This document shows positions 16,063 to 23,717 of a stretch of DNA of 40,606 bases, piece after piece. The stretch lies in NCBI RefSeq assembly GCF_001644025.1, contig NZ_LUUK01000052.1:1-40606 (forward strand). Direction: 5' to 3'. The position numbers and the translations under genes were made by a program. How positions within the stretch are numbered: the stretch's first letter is position 1; each line of letters begins with the position of its first letter. This DNA is from Methylomonas koyamae. GTDB lineage: Bacteria; Pseudomonadota; Gammaproteobacteria; Methylococcales; Methylomonadaceae. A model generated the notes under the pieces. That model saw only the letters and a program-made list of their open reading frames with translations. It made no database searches and was not told the DNA's origin.

Positions 16063-16233
16063 GTCGATATTCCTCGTTCATCGGTACGCATTGCTGTGAA
16101 AGTCGGCGCGGGGCTGGGTTCTCTGGCGGAGACCTTGCCGGTACCCGACTCGCCGGGCGTTAGCTCGTTCGGCGCGGTGTGTATCACTCGCCACCGCATC
16201 GGCGCGGATTTCGGCCGACTTCGCAACGACTTT

Positions 16234-16249
16234 CGCACGAGGCGTGCCA
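16234..16249 (-). promoter_or_regulatory. predicted sigma-54 promoter for tonB-exbB-exbD
   Basis: On the reverse strand TGGCACGCCTCGTGCG fits the -24/-12 pattern, with GG and GC ten bases apart and one departure from the core consensus. It points toward tonB, about 160 bases before its start codon. A sigma-54 activator gene lies divergently upstream. The region is GC-rich, so a chance match is possible. Confidence 0.45.
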
Positions 16250-16977
16250 GCTTGCGCGAATCGCCGCCGAGAGGACGGGTTTTGTTCGGCGGGTTTGGAG
16301 ACAAGATATTGATTGTTAATGGATACTTTATCCTTGGCCGCTGCCGCGCACACGGGGTCGGGCGACGCGGTGGAGCGGATCGCGGCTGGGTTCGGTGCTG
16401 AACAGGCACCAGATTTTGGGTCTTTCTGTTTGTAGGGTGTTGCTGGATCAACAGTTGTTCGGATCGGGGCTGTTTGACCGAATGAGGTCTGGTCGGTCGC
16501 GAATTTAAGCGCCCGGCGCGGGACAGGTTTGGTCGCCGCTAAAGCGCCGCCCATCTGAAAATGTCGGAAATATGCCCGCCAAGCGGTATTGCCCAATCGT
16601 CCGCTATTTCGCTAAAACACAAATTCGCTCGCGGGAGCGGTTTCAGCCGCGATTGAGGTCGGCCGGTATTTGGACAAGGACTCAAAACGCCTCACGCGCG
16701 GCAAGCCAAACATGGGCAACGCATCAGCCCGCCATCCACGCGCTGTAAGTTGTTTATCTGTAAATTCGATTTAATTTTCGAAAATTAACGTTTTATTCGC
16801 TATATGGCCGGCTTGTATATTGATCCCGGAACAAGAATTACCGTTTCGCGGGTTTCGAACCGTTGCTCGAAAGTGCCGGGCATCGGTGCCGGCATGTGCG
16901 CGACGCGAAGGCGCGATTCGGACGACTTGTGAAATATTTGATATGCGATGCAACGCTAGCCGGAATCCGGGGGACTT
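16250..16977. other. intergenic region with a REP-type repeat, no gene called
   Basis: About 730 bases between the tonB promoter and the sigma-54 activator. A REP-like palindrome of the GGGAGCGGTTTCAGCCGCGA type lies at 16630-16661, and a weaker relative at about 16510-16555. From 16770 to 16800 the sequence turns AT-rich and may hold a promoter of the activator gene. Open frames in the GC-rich part look like noise. Confidence 0.5.
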
Positions 16978-18042
16978 ATGACTTTATTGGCTTTTGACGA
17001 ACAACAATCGCGCTCGCTGGCCTTGTCGGTCCGGGCCAGCGCGTTGGTTTTCGAAGATCCGGTGTCGCGGCGCTTGCTGGAACAGATCGAACGGATCGCG
17101 CCCAGCGACGCCACGGTATTGATCATCGGCGAAACCGGCACCGGCAAGGAGCTGGTGGCCCGGCATATTCACGCCTTGAGCAAGCGCCACCGGGAAACCT
17201 TCGGCGCGTTGAATTGCGCGGCCTTGAGTGAAAACCTGATCGAGAGCGAATTGTTCGGCCACGAGCGCGGCTCGTTTACCGGCGCGCTGTCCACCAAGTT
17301 GGGCTGGTTCGAGACCGCCAACAAAGGTAGCTTGTTTCTGGACGAAGTCGGCGACTTGCCGCTGGGCTTGCAAGCCAAACTGCTGAGGGTCTTGCAGGAA
17401 CGGGAAGTGGTTAAGGTCGGCTCGCGCCATCCGGTGCCAGTGGACGTACGCATCATCGCCGCCACCAACGTCAATCTGGAAGACGCGGTCGCCGCTCAGC
17501 ATTTTCGCGCCGATTTGTATTACCGCTTCAACGTCGCGACGATCCAGTTGGCGCCGTTGCGGGAACGGCCGGGCGACATCCTGCCGCTGACCGAACATTT
17601 CCTGAAGATATACGCCGATCGCCTGGGGTACGGCGACGTCAAACTGACCCCGGCAGCCGAAGTGGCGCTGTTGAATTACGACTGGCCCGGCAATATTCGA
17701 GAACTGGAAAACGCCGTGCATCGAGCCTTGCTGGTGTGCCCCGGCAATCGGCTGCGGCCGGAGGACTTCAAGTTGTCCGGGGTGCGTGTCGCCGAGCAAA
17801 GCCCGTCGATTTCGACGGTCTCGTTGGAAAACGCGCTGCAGCGTTTGTTCGACCAGACGCCGCCCAAGTTGTTTGAAATCATCGAGGAAACCGTGATTCG
17901 CTCGGCTTTCGAATACTGCGAGCGGAATCAGGTGCAAACCGCCAAAATGCTGGATATCAGCCGCAACGTGCTGCGCCACAAATTGGGCTTGTACGGCATG
18001 CTGCCAGCCAGCCGTCGGGTCAGCGAGCAGGAAGTCGCTTAA
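16978..18042 (+). CDS. sigma-54-dependent activator without a sensory domain
   Basis: A 354-residue enhancer-binding protein. Only ~25 residues precede the AAA+ domain. Walker A is GETGTGKE (51-58), the sigma-54 contact loop reads GSFTGA (98-103, a variant of GAFTGA), and Walker B is GSLFLDE. The arginine-finger region with FRADLYYRFNV follows. A Fis-type helix-turn-helix lies at the C-terminus (NQVQTAKMLDISRNVLRHKL). With no receiver, GAF or PAS domain, control must come from a partner protein or from its level. GGGGGA precedes the ATG. It is divergent from tonB, whose promoter region carries a sigma-54-like site. Confidence 0.92.
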   Translation: MTLLAFDEQQSRSLALSVRASALVFEDPVSRRLLEQIERIAPSDATVLIIGETGTGKELVARHIHALSKRHRETFGALNCAALSENLIESELFGHERGSFTGALSTKLGWFETANKGSLFLDEVGDLPLGLQAKLLRVLQEREVVKVGSRHPVPVDVRIIAATNVNLEDAVAAQHFRADLYYRFNVATIQLAPLRERPGDILPLTEHFLKIYADRLGYGDVKLTPAAEVALLNYDWPGNIRELENAVHRALLVCPGNRLRPEDFKLSGVRVAEQSPSISTVSLENALQRLFDQTPPKLFEIIEETVIRSAFEYCERNQVQTAKMLDISRNVLRHKLGLYGMLPASRRVSEQEVA

Positions 18043-18357
18043 GTCATTCTCCGCGGTTCGACGCCGGTGGCGAGCCCGTACATCCCGGACCGATCAACTT
18101 CAAAGGTGTTGGCTGGCGTGTTGACATCCGGCGTGCGGGTCTACGGTTGAGAGTATGTCGGTCGGCATTTTGCGCGGCAGGTCGGGCCTAGATAACACAA
18201 TCAGAAGCGCGGCGACGATGACGGCATATCGGCGGTGGAGAGCTATTTGGACGATCCGCACGGCGCTTGGGTTTGAGCGCAGGCCGGCGGTGGTGGAGGG
18301 CCTCGGTCGGTGGGCAGTCGCTCAGCACGTGCTGCCGATACGGCAGCAGGCGGCGGG
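18043..18357. other. intergenic stretch, nothing recognised
   Basis: This is the space between the convergent sigma-54 activator and the small membrane protein gene. I see no clear terminator hairpin with a T-run and no supported gene. Confidence 0.4.
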
Positions 18358-18540
18358 TCAGCGGCTGCGGTCGTCGAGATCCGCGTAGAGAGTGTCCACC
18401 AGCGTCTTAAACCAACGCGGGCGAAACAGCGATACGTACAAACCGATCGAACTGGCGATCGGAATCGGGCCGATGCTGAAGACCATGAACAGGATGAAGA
18501 CCAGCGCGCATTTGATCCGGGCCGAGGTGGATGGGGTCAT
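18358..18540 (-). CDS. small membrane protein of unknown function
   Basis: A 60-residue protein too short to name. It has a basic N-terminus, a hydrophobic span at about 10-38 (CALVFILFMVFSIGPIPIAS, then a short continuation) and a charged tail ending LYADLDDRSR. GGAG lies eight bases before the ATG, which supports real translation. It is the last gene of the TonB receptor-PepSY-PiuC series, 74 bases after piuC, so an iron-related role is likely by association only. Confidence 0.65.
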   Translation of the reverse strand: MTPSTSARIKCALVFILFMVFSIGPIPIASSIGLYVSLFRPRWFKTLVDTLYADLDDRSR

Positions 18541-18614
18541 CGGCGTTCTCCGCAGTGGTCGACGTGACCGGGACACTACGCCGGACGCCAGCGAATAGCA
18601 AGCGGCGCTTGGTT

Positions 18615-19298
18615 TCAGACCTCGGCCCACATTCTGAGCAGGTTGTGGTAACAGCCGGTCAGATTGACGGCGGGCGCGGTATCGCCGCGGGTGGCGCGCA
18701 GTTCCAGGATGGCCATATCCATCTCGAACAGCAAGCGGCGCTTTTCGGTCTCGCGCACCATGCTTTCTATCCAGAAGAAACTGGCAATACGCGCGCCGCG
18801 AGTTACCGGTTCGACCCGGTGCAGGCTGGAGCCGGGGTATAGCACCATGTCGCCGGCGGCCAGTTTCACGGTGTGTCGGCCGTAAGTATCTTCGATGACC
18901 AGTTCGCCGCCGTCGTAACTGTCCGGATCGGTCAAAAACAGCGTGGCCGACAAGTCGGTGCGCACCCGTTGGCCGGTGACCGGACAATGGCGGATCGCAT
19001 TGTCGATGTGGTCGCCGAAGGTATTGCGCTCGCCGGCGTAGCGGTTGAACAGCGGCGGGAAAATTTTCTTGGGCAGGGCCGCCGACAGAAACAGCGGGCT
19101 TTGGTTGAGAGCGTCCCGCACGATGGTCCGCAGCGCCTGGCTTTGCGGACTTTGTTCCGGTAGCTGATCGTTGTTTTTAACTTGAGCCGATTGGCTGCCG
19201 GCGGTAATCCGGCCGTCGGTCCACGGCGCGTCGGCCAACAGTTCTCGGCATTGTTGCAAGGCCTGGACCGACAGCACTTCCGGTATTTCGATCAGCAT
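18615..19298 (-). CDS. PKHD-type Fe(II)/2-oxoglutarate hydroxylase, PiuC/YbiX type
   Basis: A 227-residue dioxygenase. The iron triad is His97 and Asp99 in GDHIDN, and His160 in SSLHRVEPV. Arg170 (GARIASFFW) would bind 2-oxoglutarate. The [20 protein letters not shown] block is characteristic of the PiuC/YbiX family, which usually sits next to siderophore receptor genes; the substrate is not established. It begins three bases after the PepSY gene, so they are co-transcribed. Confidence 0.92.
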   Translation of the reverse strand: MLIEIPEVLSVQALQQCRELLADAPWTDGRITAGSQSAQVKNNDQLPEQSPQSQALRTIVRDALNQSPLFLSAALPKKIFPPLFNRYAGERNTFGDHIDNAIRHCPVTGQRVRTDLSATLFLTDPDSYDGGELVIEDTYGRHTVKLAAGDMVLYPGSSLHRVEPVTRGARIASFFWIESMVRETEKRRLLFEMDMAILELRATRGDTAPAVNLTGCYHNLLRMWAEV

Positions 19299-19301
19299 CG
19301 C

Positions 19302-20012
19302 TTAGCCGCCTATCGCTTGCAGGATAAAAAAGGTCGCGAGAGTTAACGAGCCGAAACCCAGCCCGGCGGCGGCCAAGCGGCTGCCGTGTAGGCGGGTCCA
19401 AAGCAGCGTGCCGGTCAAGCTCAGCAAGATCAGGCCGCCGGCCAAGGTATCGATCAACAATACCCAACCGACCCCCATGCCGGTGCCTTTGTGCAGATTG
19501 TTCAAGGTTTGCAACAGGTTCGCGTCGCTTTGCTTAACCGTGACGAAAGCATTGCCTTCCCAATAGTCTGCCGACAACAGGTGCTGTGGGTTGCGGATGT
19601 TGATTTGCCAGGACGCCGGTTGTTGAACCGGTTGATCGTGCCAAATCAGGGTTCGGGCCGGTTCGCGGCGGATTCGGGCGAGGTGGGTGTCCACGCTCAA
19701 GGCTTGCCCCAACCACGCGGCCAGCGCCTTCGGGTCGGCGGGGCGGGGATCGGGCAGCGCCAACTGGATTTCCCGAGGCTCCATGCGGCCGATCGGAATT
19801 TTCATCACGTCGCGGTGGTTCAGCAGGATGCCGGTAAAGCCGAACAATAGCCCCAGCGAGGCGCCCCACAGGCCGAACCAGGCGTGGGTGCGGCGCAGCC
19901 ATTTTAAAAAAGCGCCGCGCGAGAGCGAGTGGGGCAGGAATAAATAGCCGCCGTTCGGCTTATGTTGCGGGCGGCGAGCTGGCGTTGCGGTGGTGTCGGC
20001 GGTGGTATTCAT
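19302..20012 (-). CDS. PepSY-associated membrane protein
   Basis: A 236-residue inner-membrane protein of the PepSY/PiuB-like type. The first helix (about 46-65) follows a cytoplasmic basic segment (LKWLRRTHAWFGLWGASLGL). A periplasmic region (about 75-175) precedes C-terminal helices (about 182-235) with LLSLTGTLLWTRLHG. Relatives near siderophore receptors are thought to reduce or release iron from ferri-siderophores, but this is not proven. It lies 106 bases after the receptor gene and directly before piuC. Confidence 0.82.
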   Translation of the reverse strand: MNTTADTTATPARRPQHKPNGGYLFLPHSLSRGAFLKWLRRTHAWFGLWGASLGLLFGFTGILLNHRDVMKIPIGRMEPREIQLALPDPRPADPKALAAWLGQALSVDTHLARIRREPARTLIWHDQPVQQPASWQINIRNPQHLLSADYWEGNAFVTVKQSDANLLQTLNNLHKGTGMGVGWVLLIDTLAGGLILLSLTGTLLWTRLHGSRLAAAGLGFGSLTLATFFILQAIGG

Positions 20013-20118
20013 GGGCGGGTCGTCGTTAAATTGGAAAGGTTTGCGGATGCCGCCGCCGAACTCGGTGCTTGAGCATTCGGGGCGGCAATCCGTCGTATCT
20101 TGCGCCAGTCGGGCTGAA

Positions 20119-22320
20119 TTAATACTTAAAACCGACCGTCAATTGTCCGGATACCGGCGTGCCGGGTAAGGCCGAGTTGGTTTGACCGGATTCGTAATAG
20201 ACCGTATCCGTCAGGTTAAACACGTTGAGCTGCACGTCGTAATGCTTTTGATGGTAGGCGACCACGGCATCCAGGCGAGCGTATCCGGGTAAAACCGCTT
20301 CGTTGACCGAGTCTGCGTAGCGGTGGCTGGCGTAATAGACACCGCCGCCGATTTCCCAGTTGTCGGTCAGGTGGTAGGTGGTCCAGGCCACGCCGCTGTG
20401 TTCCGGGACGTTCGTCGCGGTCATGCCCTCATAGGATTTCACTTGGCCGCTGACCGAGCCGGTGGCGGTGGTGTTGGATTTGATGATTTTCGCATCCAAA
20501 TAGGCGTAGGTCAGCGACACGTCCCATTTCGGCAGGATTTCGCCGGCCAGGCCGGCTTCGAAGCCGTCGGTACGCTGTTCGCCGGCCAGGACTTGTAAAG
20601 TCGAGTCGACCGGAGATGTAGTGCGGGCGTTGGACTTTTCCAGTCGGAACAGCGCGGCGGTGGCCGACAGCTTGCCGTCGAACAAATCGAATTTGGCGCC
20701 GATCTCGTAATTGTTGTTCTGCTCGGGCGGCAGGTTGGCATTGTTGGCCGCCAGGCTCAGGCTTTCCGCCGACGGGTTGAAGGATTTGCCGTAGCTGAAA
20801 TAGTAAGACTGCCAGCCAGTCGGTTGCCACAACAGGCCGCCACGCGGGCTGAATTGACTATCGCTACGGCTAAAATCCAGCGGGCCGATTTTATCGTCCT
20901 GCTGGGCTTCAAAAACATCGTAACGGGTGCCGCCCAGCAATTTGATTTCCGGGGTGATGTCGAATTGATCCAGCACGTAGCCAGCGTAGGTTTGAGTATG
21001 CGTCAGCCGGTTGGTCGCCAGGGTTCCGCTGAAATCGACCGCCGTCAGCGGCGTACTGGCCGTCAATATTGGGTCGAAAATCGAGATTGGAAACGTGGTT
21101 GTGGTGCCGTTGGCGCGCGTCGAGTTTTTCGACTTGAAATCGTATTCCTCCCAGCCGAATTCGCTGCCGAACATCAGAATATTGTTATGACCGAACAGCG
21201 GTTTTTTGTAGACGAAGTCGGTCTGGTTGTAAACGTTCTCTTGCGTGTTGAGGCGCAAGGCTTGAGTGCGGTTTATCGTCGGCGCCGCGCCGGCCGAGGC
21301 ATTGCCGTTATACAGGTGCGTCAGATAGTTGCGCTCGTAATCGCCGTAGCGGACGGTGTTTTTGACCGAAAAATCGCTGGAAAAACGATGAGTCAGCGCC
21401 ACGGTGGCCACATTGACATCGGTGTCCAACATTCGGTTGTTTATGAAGCCGTAATAGGTGTTGACCGGAACGCCGGCCGGACGGCCTTTGTACATCGGCA
21501 CGCCGTAGTCGAATACGCCGTCTTCCTGTTGATGGAGCAAATTCAAGGTCAGGTCGGTATCGGCGCTGATGTCCCATTTGAAGGACGGCGCGATGCCCCA
21601 GCGGTTGCTGTAGTTGTAGTCGCGGTAGGAATCGGCGTCCTGATACATCACGTTCAAGCGCGCGGCCAGGTCTTGATATTTGGTTTCGGCGTCGATCGCG
21701 GTCCGCTTGAAGTCGTACAAACCATAGGTGAAGCTGCCGCTGACGCCGGTCTTGCCGGTCGGTTTTTTGAAGACCTGATTGATCACGCCGCCGGTGGCGC
21801 CCCGGCCGAACAAGATCGACGAAGCGCCTTTCAGCACTTCGGCGCGCTCGATGAAAAAGGTATCGCGGTTGTATTGGCCATTGTCTTTCACGCCGTCGAG
21901 ATATTGGTCGGAATTGGCGGCGAAACCGCGCAGCGTGATCGAGTCGCCGGTGCGGCCGCCTTCGCCGGCGGCGATCGTCAAACCGCTGACGTTGCGTAGC
22001 GCGTCGCGCAAGTTAAAGGCGTTCTGCGATTCGATCAATTCTTTCTTGACGACGCTGATCGATTGCGGAATGTCGCGGATCGCCATTTCGGTTTTGCTGC
22101 CGGTGGTCGAGGTATCGGCCTTGAAGCGGCTCGTCGGTTTGTCGCGTCCGGCTTTGACCTTGACGTCGTCGAGGACGATTTCCTGCTCGCTATCGGCGGT
22201 CTGGCCGGCAGGCGGTTCGGCTAGCGCCATGCCGCTCAAGGCCGCGCCAAGTGGCAACAAGGCGCCCAGTCGCCATTTGGCGGCACTGGGCTGGTTTCGG
22301 TTTGGATGAGTATCGGGCAT
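20119..22320 (-). CDS. TonB-dependent siderophore receptor (first)
   Basis: A 733-residue outer-membrane receptor. I start at 22320 because GAGGA lies six bases upstream; longer frames exist. Signal peptide ends at about residue 34 (GMALA). A TonB-box-like segment EIVLDDVKVKAG follows, then the plug (DIPQSISVVKKELIESQNAF, LRDALRNVSGL, FFIERAEVLKGASSILFGRG). The 22-strand barrel ends with a C-terminal aromatic (QLTVGFKY). The layout is that of catecholate/Fiu-like siderophore receptors. A Fur box lies about 160 bases upstream, and it shares a leader motif with the second receptor. It leads the operon with the PepSY protein and piuC. Confidence 0.93.
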   Translation of the reverse strand: MPDTHPNRNQPSAAKWRLGALLPLGAALSGMALAEPPAGQTADSEQEIVLDDVKVKAGRDKPTSRFKADTSTTGSKTEMAIRDIPQSISVVKKELIESQNAFNLRDALRNVSGLTIAAGEGGRTGDSITLRGFAANSDQYLDGVKDNGQYNRDTFFIERAEVLKGASSILFGRGATGGVINQVFKKPTGKTGVSGSFTYGLYDFKRTAIDAETKYQDLAARLNVMYQDADSYRDYNYSNRWGIAPSFKWDISADTDLTLNLLHQQEDGVFDYGVPMYKGRPAGVPVNTYYGFINNRMLDTDVNVATVALTHRFSSDFSVKNTVRYGDYERNYLTHLYNGNASAGAAPTINRTQALRLNTQENVYNQTDFVYKKPLFGHNNILMFGSEFGWEEYDFKSKNSTRANGTTTTFPISIFDPILTASTPLTAVDFSGTLATNRLTHTQTYAGYVLDQFDITPEIKLLGGTRYDVFEAQQDDKIGPLDFSRSDSQFSPRGGLLWQPTGWQSYYFSYGKSFNPSAESLSLAANNANLPPEQNNNYEIGAKFDLFDGKLSATAALFRLEKSNARTTSPVDSTLQVLAGEQRTDGFEAGLAGEILPKWDVSLTYAYLDAKIIKSNTTATGSVSGQVKSYEGMTATNVPEHSGVAWTTYHLTDNWEIGGGVYYASHRYADSVNEAVLPGYARLDAVVAYHQKHYDVQLNVFNLTDTVYYESGQTNSALPGTPVSGQLTVGFKY

Positions 22321-22347
22321 AAGTTCCTCTGCAATTGGCATCAAAGT

Positions 22348-22379
22348 GGTTGGCTGCCTGGCGAGGAACGCTGGGTGGC
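22348..22379 (-). promoter_or_regulatory. leader motif shared with the second siderophore receptor
   Basis: On the forward strand this reads GGTT, then GGCTGCCTGGC, a variable 7 bases, then GCTGGGTGGC. The same blocks occur at 25958-25988. It begins 28 bases before the receptor ATG here and 30 bases before the other. It lies within the likely mRNA leader. No strong hairpin is evident. Confidence 0.6.
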
Positions 22380-22480
22380 TAGAGTATTCGCGGCCCGAAT
22401 CGGCGTATCGTCTCAAGGTCGGTCCGGGCAAAACTTTCATCGCAATTTCACCCGAGAACATCGGAAATCAATTGCTTTCA

Positions 22481-22500
22481 AATAATAACGATTCTCATTT
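22481..22500 (-). promoter_or_regulatory. predicted Fur box
   Basis: AATAATAACGATTCTCATTT resembles the Fur consensus, especially the ATTCTCATT half. It lies upstream of the first siderophore receptor, as expected for iron-repressed uptake. The left half is imperfect. Confidence 0.6.
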
Positions 22501-22832
22501 TATGGGGTTTTCCCGGCTTGTCAACCGGCGTAGGCAGGTGCCTTCCGGGCTAATAAGACGGGTGGAATACGGCGAATGAGCTTGGCGGGGGAGGTCAAAG
22601 CGTCCTTGACCGGATCCCTGTCAACTGTATTGGGGATCGTGTTTGGGTTGACCAAAACCGTAACATTCCGAGAGTTTTTCCCTATTCCCAAGGGATTTTT
22701 CCACATCGAACGTCGAATATTGCCAACCTGAGTAATGGCTATTATTTCAGCGGACTGGCTTCGCACTTTGCGTGCCGTAACGGCATTGCTTATTGAACGC
22801 GAATAGACCGTTTCATTAGAGGAGGCAAAAAA

Positions 22833-22853
22833 ATGTCTTTACGTCTTAAATGA
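22833..22853 (+). other. six-codon open frame with a strong ribosome site
   Basis: GAGGAGGC sits 6-7 bases before an ATG that encodes only MSLRLK before TGA. The stop overlaps the following Fur box. It may be a leader peptide or the stub left by a deletion. Translation is unproven. Confidence 0.35.
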
Positions 22854-22867
22854 GAATAATTATCATC
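22849..22867 (+). promoter_or_regulatory. predicted Fur box, near-consensus
   Basis: ATGAGAATAATTATCAT lies in this 19-base site and fits the Fur consensus closely in both halves. It ends 29 bases before the first of three small forward genes, so it probably covers their promoter. Confidence 0.75.
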
Positions 22868-22896
22868 TATCCAACTTCTCAAATTGCCCTGTCACC

Positions 22897-23103
22897 GTGA
22901 AAAGATTTTTCTCATTTTTCAGCAAGACGGAAAGCGTCAAGCTCGCGATAGCGCCAGATGTGTTGGCGGTATTGGTGGAGAAGGGCGAATTGCACGCTAC
23001 CGATTTCCGCTGTCTGGATTTGGGCTCGAAACAAATCGTCTGGAAGATGTTTTTATCGCTGGCGGTCGCCAAACTTTGCGACCGGCAAACCCGCCACACC
23101 TGA
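22897..23103 (+). CDS. unrecognised small protein behind a Fur box
   Basis: A 68-residue product starting at GTG (VKRFFSFFSKTESVKLAIAP). There is no clear ribosome site, so the start is uncertain. The sequence is amphipathic rather than membrane-spanning, with a basic-aromatic N-terminus and the segment LHATDFRCLDLGSKQIVWKM. I recognise no family. Its position just after a Fur box and ahead of two further small genes suggests an iron-regulated operon. Confidence 0.55.
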   Translation: MKRFFSFFSKTESVKLAIAPDVLAVLVEKGELHATDFRCLDLGSKQIVWKMFLSLAVAKLCDRQTRHT

Positions 23104-23129
23104 TTTTTATCAAACCCGAGGAACGACTG

Positions 23130-23378
23130 ATGAGCAAGAAACCCTGTAATCACGAATATCTGGCCGCCACCGAATTCGGCAAGGCGCAAATTTGCCGGGA
23201 ATGCGGCGTCGTACACTTGCACGTGCAGAATTTGACAATGCGCTTCGAAGTCGCCGATTTTCTTGGATTGGCCGATACGCTGGCCGATGCAGCAATCCAG
23301 GCTAGAACCGGCGGAGACAAGGATAAGGCCAAGCTCTCGGCATTTACCGTCGTCAAATCAAGCCAGCGCTTGAATTAG
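23130..23378 (+). CDS. unrecognised small protein with a putative metal-binding Cys/His cluster
   Basis: An 82-residue protein. GAGGAACG precedes the ATG. The N-terminal third holds CNH (C6, H8) and CRECGVVHLH (C22, C25, H29, H31), a layout that could bind zinc or iron. The rest is helical and charged (LGLADTLADAAIQARTGGDK). I do not recognise the family. It lies 26 bases after the previous small gene and nine bases before the next, in a Fur-linked trio. Confidence 0.65.
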   Translation: MSKKPCNHEYLAATEFGKAQICRECGVVHLHVQNLTMRFEVADFLGLADTLADAAIQARTGGDKDKAKLSAFTVVKSSQRLN

Positions 23379-23387
23379 GCCTGGCTG

Positions 23388-23681
23388 ATGCGCTACCACC
23401 CGCAAGCGTTGATCGTCGCGGCCTTGTCCGCGGCAATCGGCTCCAGCTTCGTCGTTAACATTCTGTTCCCGGAAACCCGCGCGAAGATCCTTGCCGCATT
23501 GGCTAGCGATGCCGCGCCCATTGTCTGGCTGGCCTTGCTGTCCGCGCTGATTGCATTGGTGTTTTTCGTGAAAGCCAACAAATCCATCATAGACAAGGTC
23601 TTGAGCGGCCGGGCAACACCAGCCGAAGTCTGGCGTTCGTTCGTCAAGCCCGGCGCGACCCAATCCCGCAAACGCGATTAG
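23388..23681 (+). CDS. small membrane protein of unknown function
   Basis: A 97-residue protein with two hydrophobic spans (about 5-25 and 45-62: APIVWLALLSALIALVFFVK) and a basic C-terminal tail (IIDKVLSGRATPAEVWRSFV, then KPG). The ribosome site is weak. It follows the Cys/His protein by nine bases and is the last gene of the Fur-linked trio. It converges on the second siderophore receptor. No family recognised. Confidence 0.6.
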   Translation: MRYHPQALIVAALSAAIGSSFVVNILFPETRAKILAALASDAAPIVWLALLSALIALVFFVKANKSIIDKVLSGRATPAEVWRSFVKPGATQSRKRD

Positions 23682-23687
23682 ATTATC

Positions 23688-23708
23688 CCGGCGGACCTCG
23701 CCCGCCGG
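23688..23708. terminator. GC-rich hairpin between convergent genes
   Basis: CCGGCGG and CCGCCGG form a perfect 7-bp stem around a 7-base loop. It sits between the stops of the small membrane protein and the second receptor. There is no real T-run, so it is only a weak candidate terminator. Confidence 0.4.
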
Positions 23709-23717
23709 AATTGCTGC

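Noticed and set aside
16078-16596. Reverse open frame of 172 codons upstream of tonB
   Set aside because: No ribosome site or domain, biased composition, and it overlaps the likely tonB promoter.
16984-17979. Reverse open frame of 331 codons
   Set aside because: It is antisense to the sigma-54 activator, whose AAA+ motifs are unmistakable; it reflects GC-rich codon use.
16978-18042. PrsR-type regulator of the VPLPA-CTERM gene
   Set aside because: PrsR carries a receiver domain; this activator has none and lies 14 kb away.
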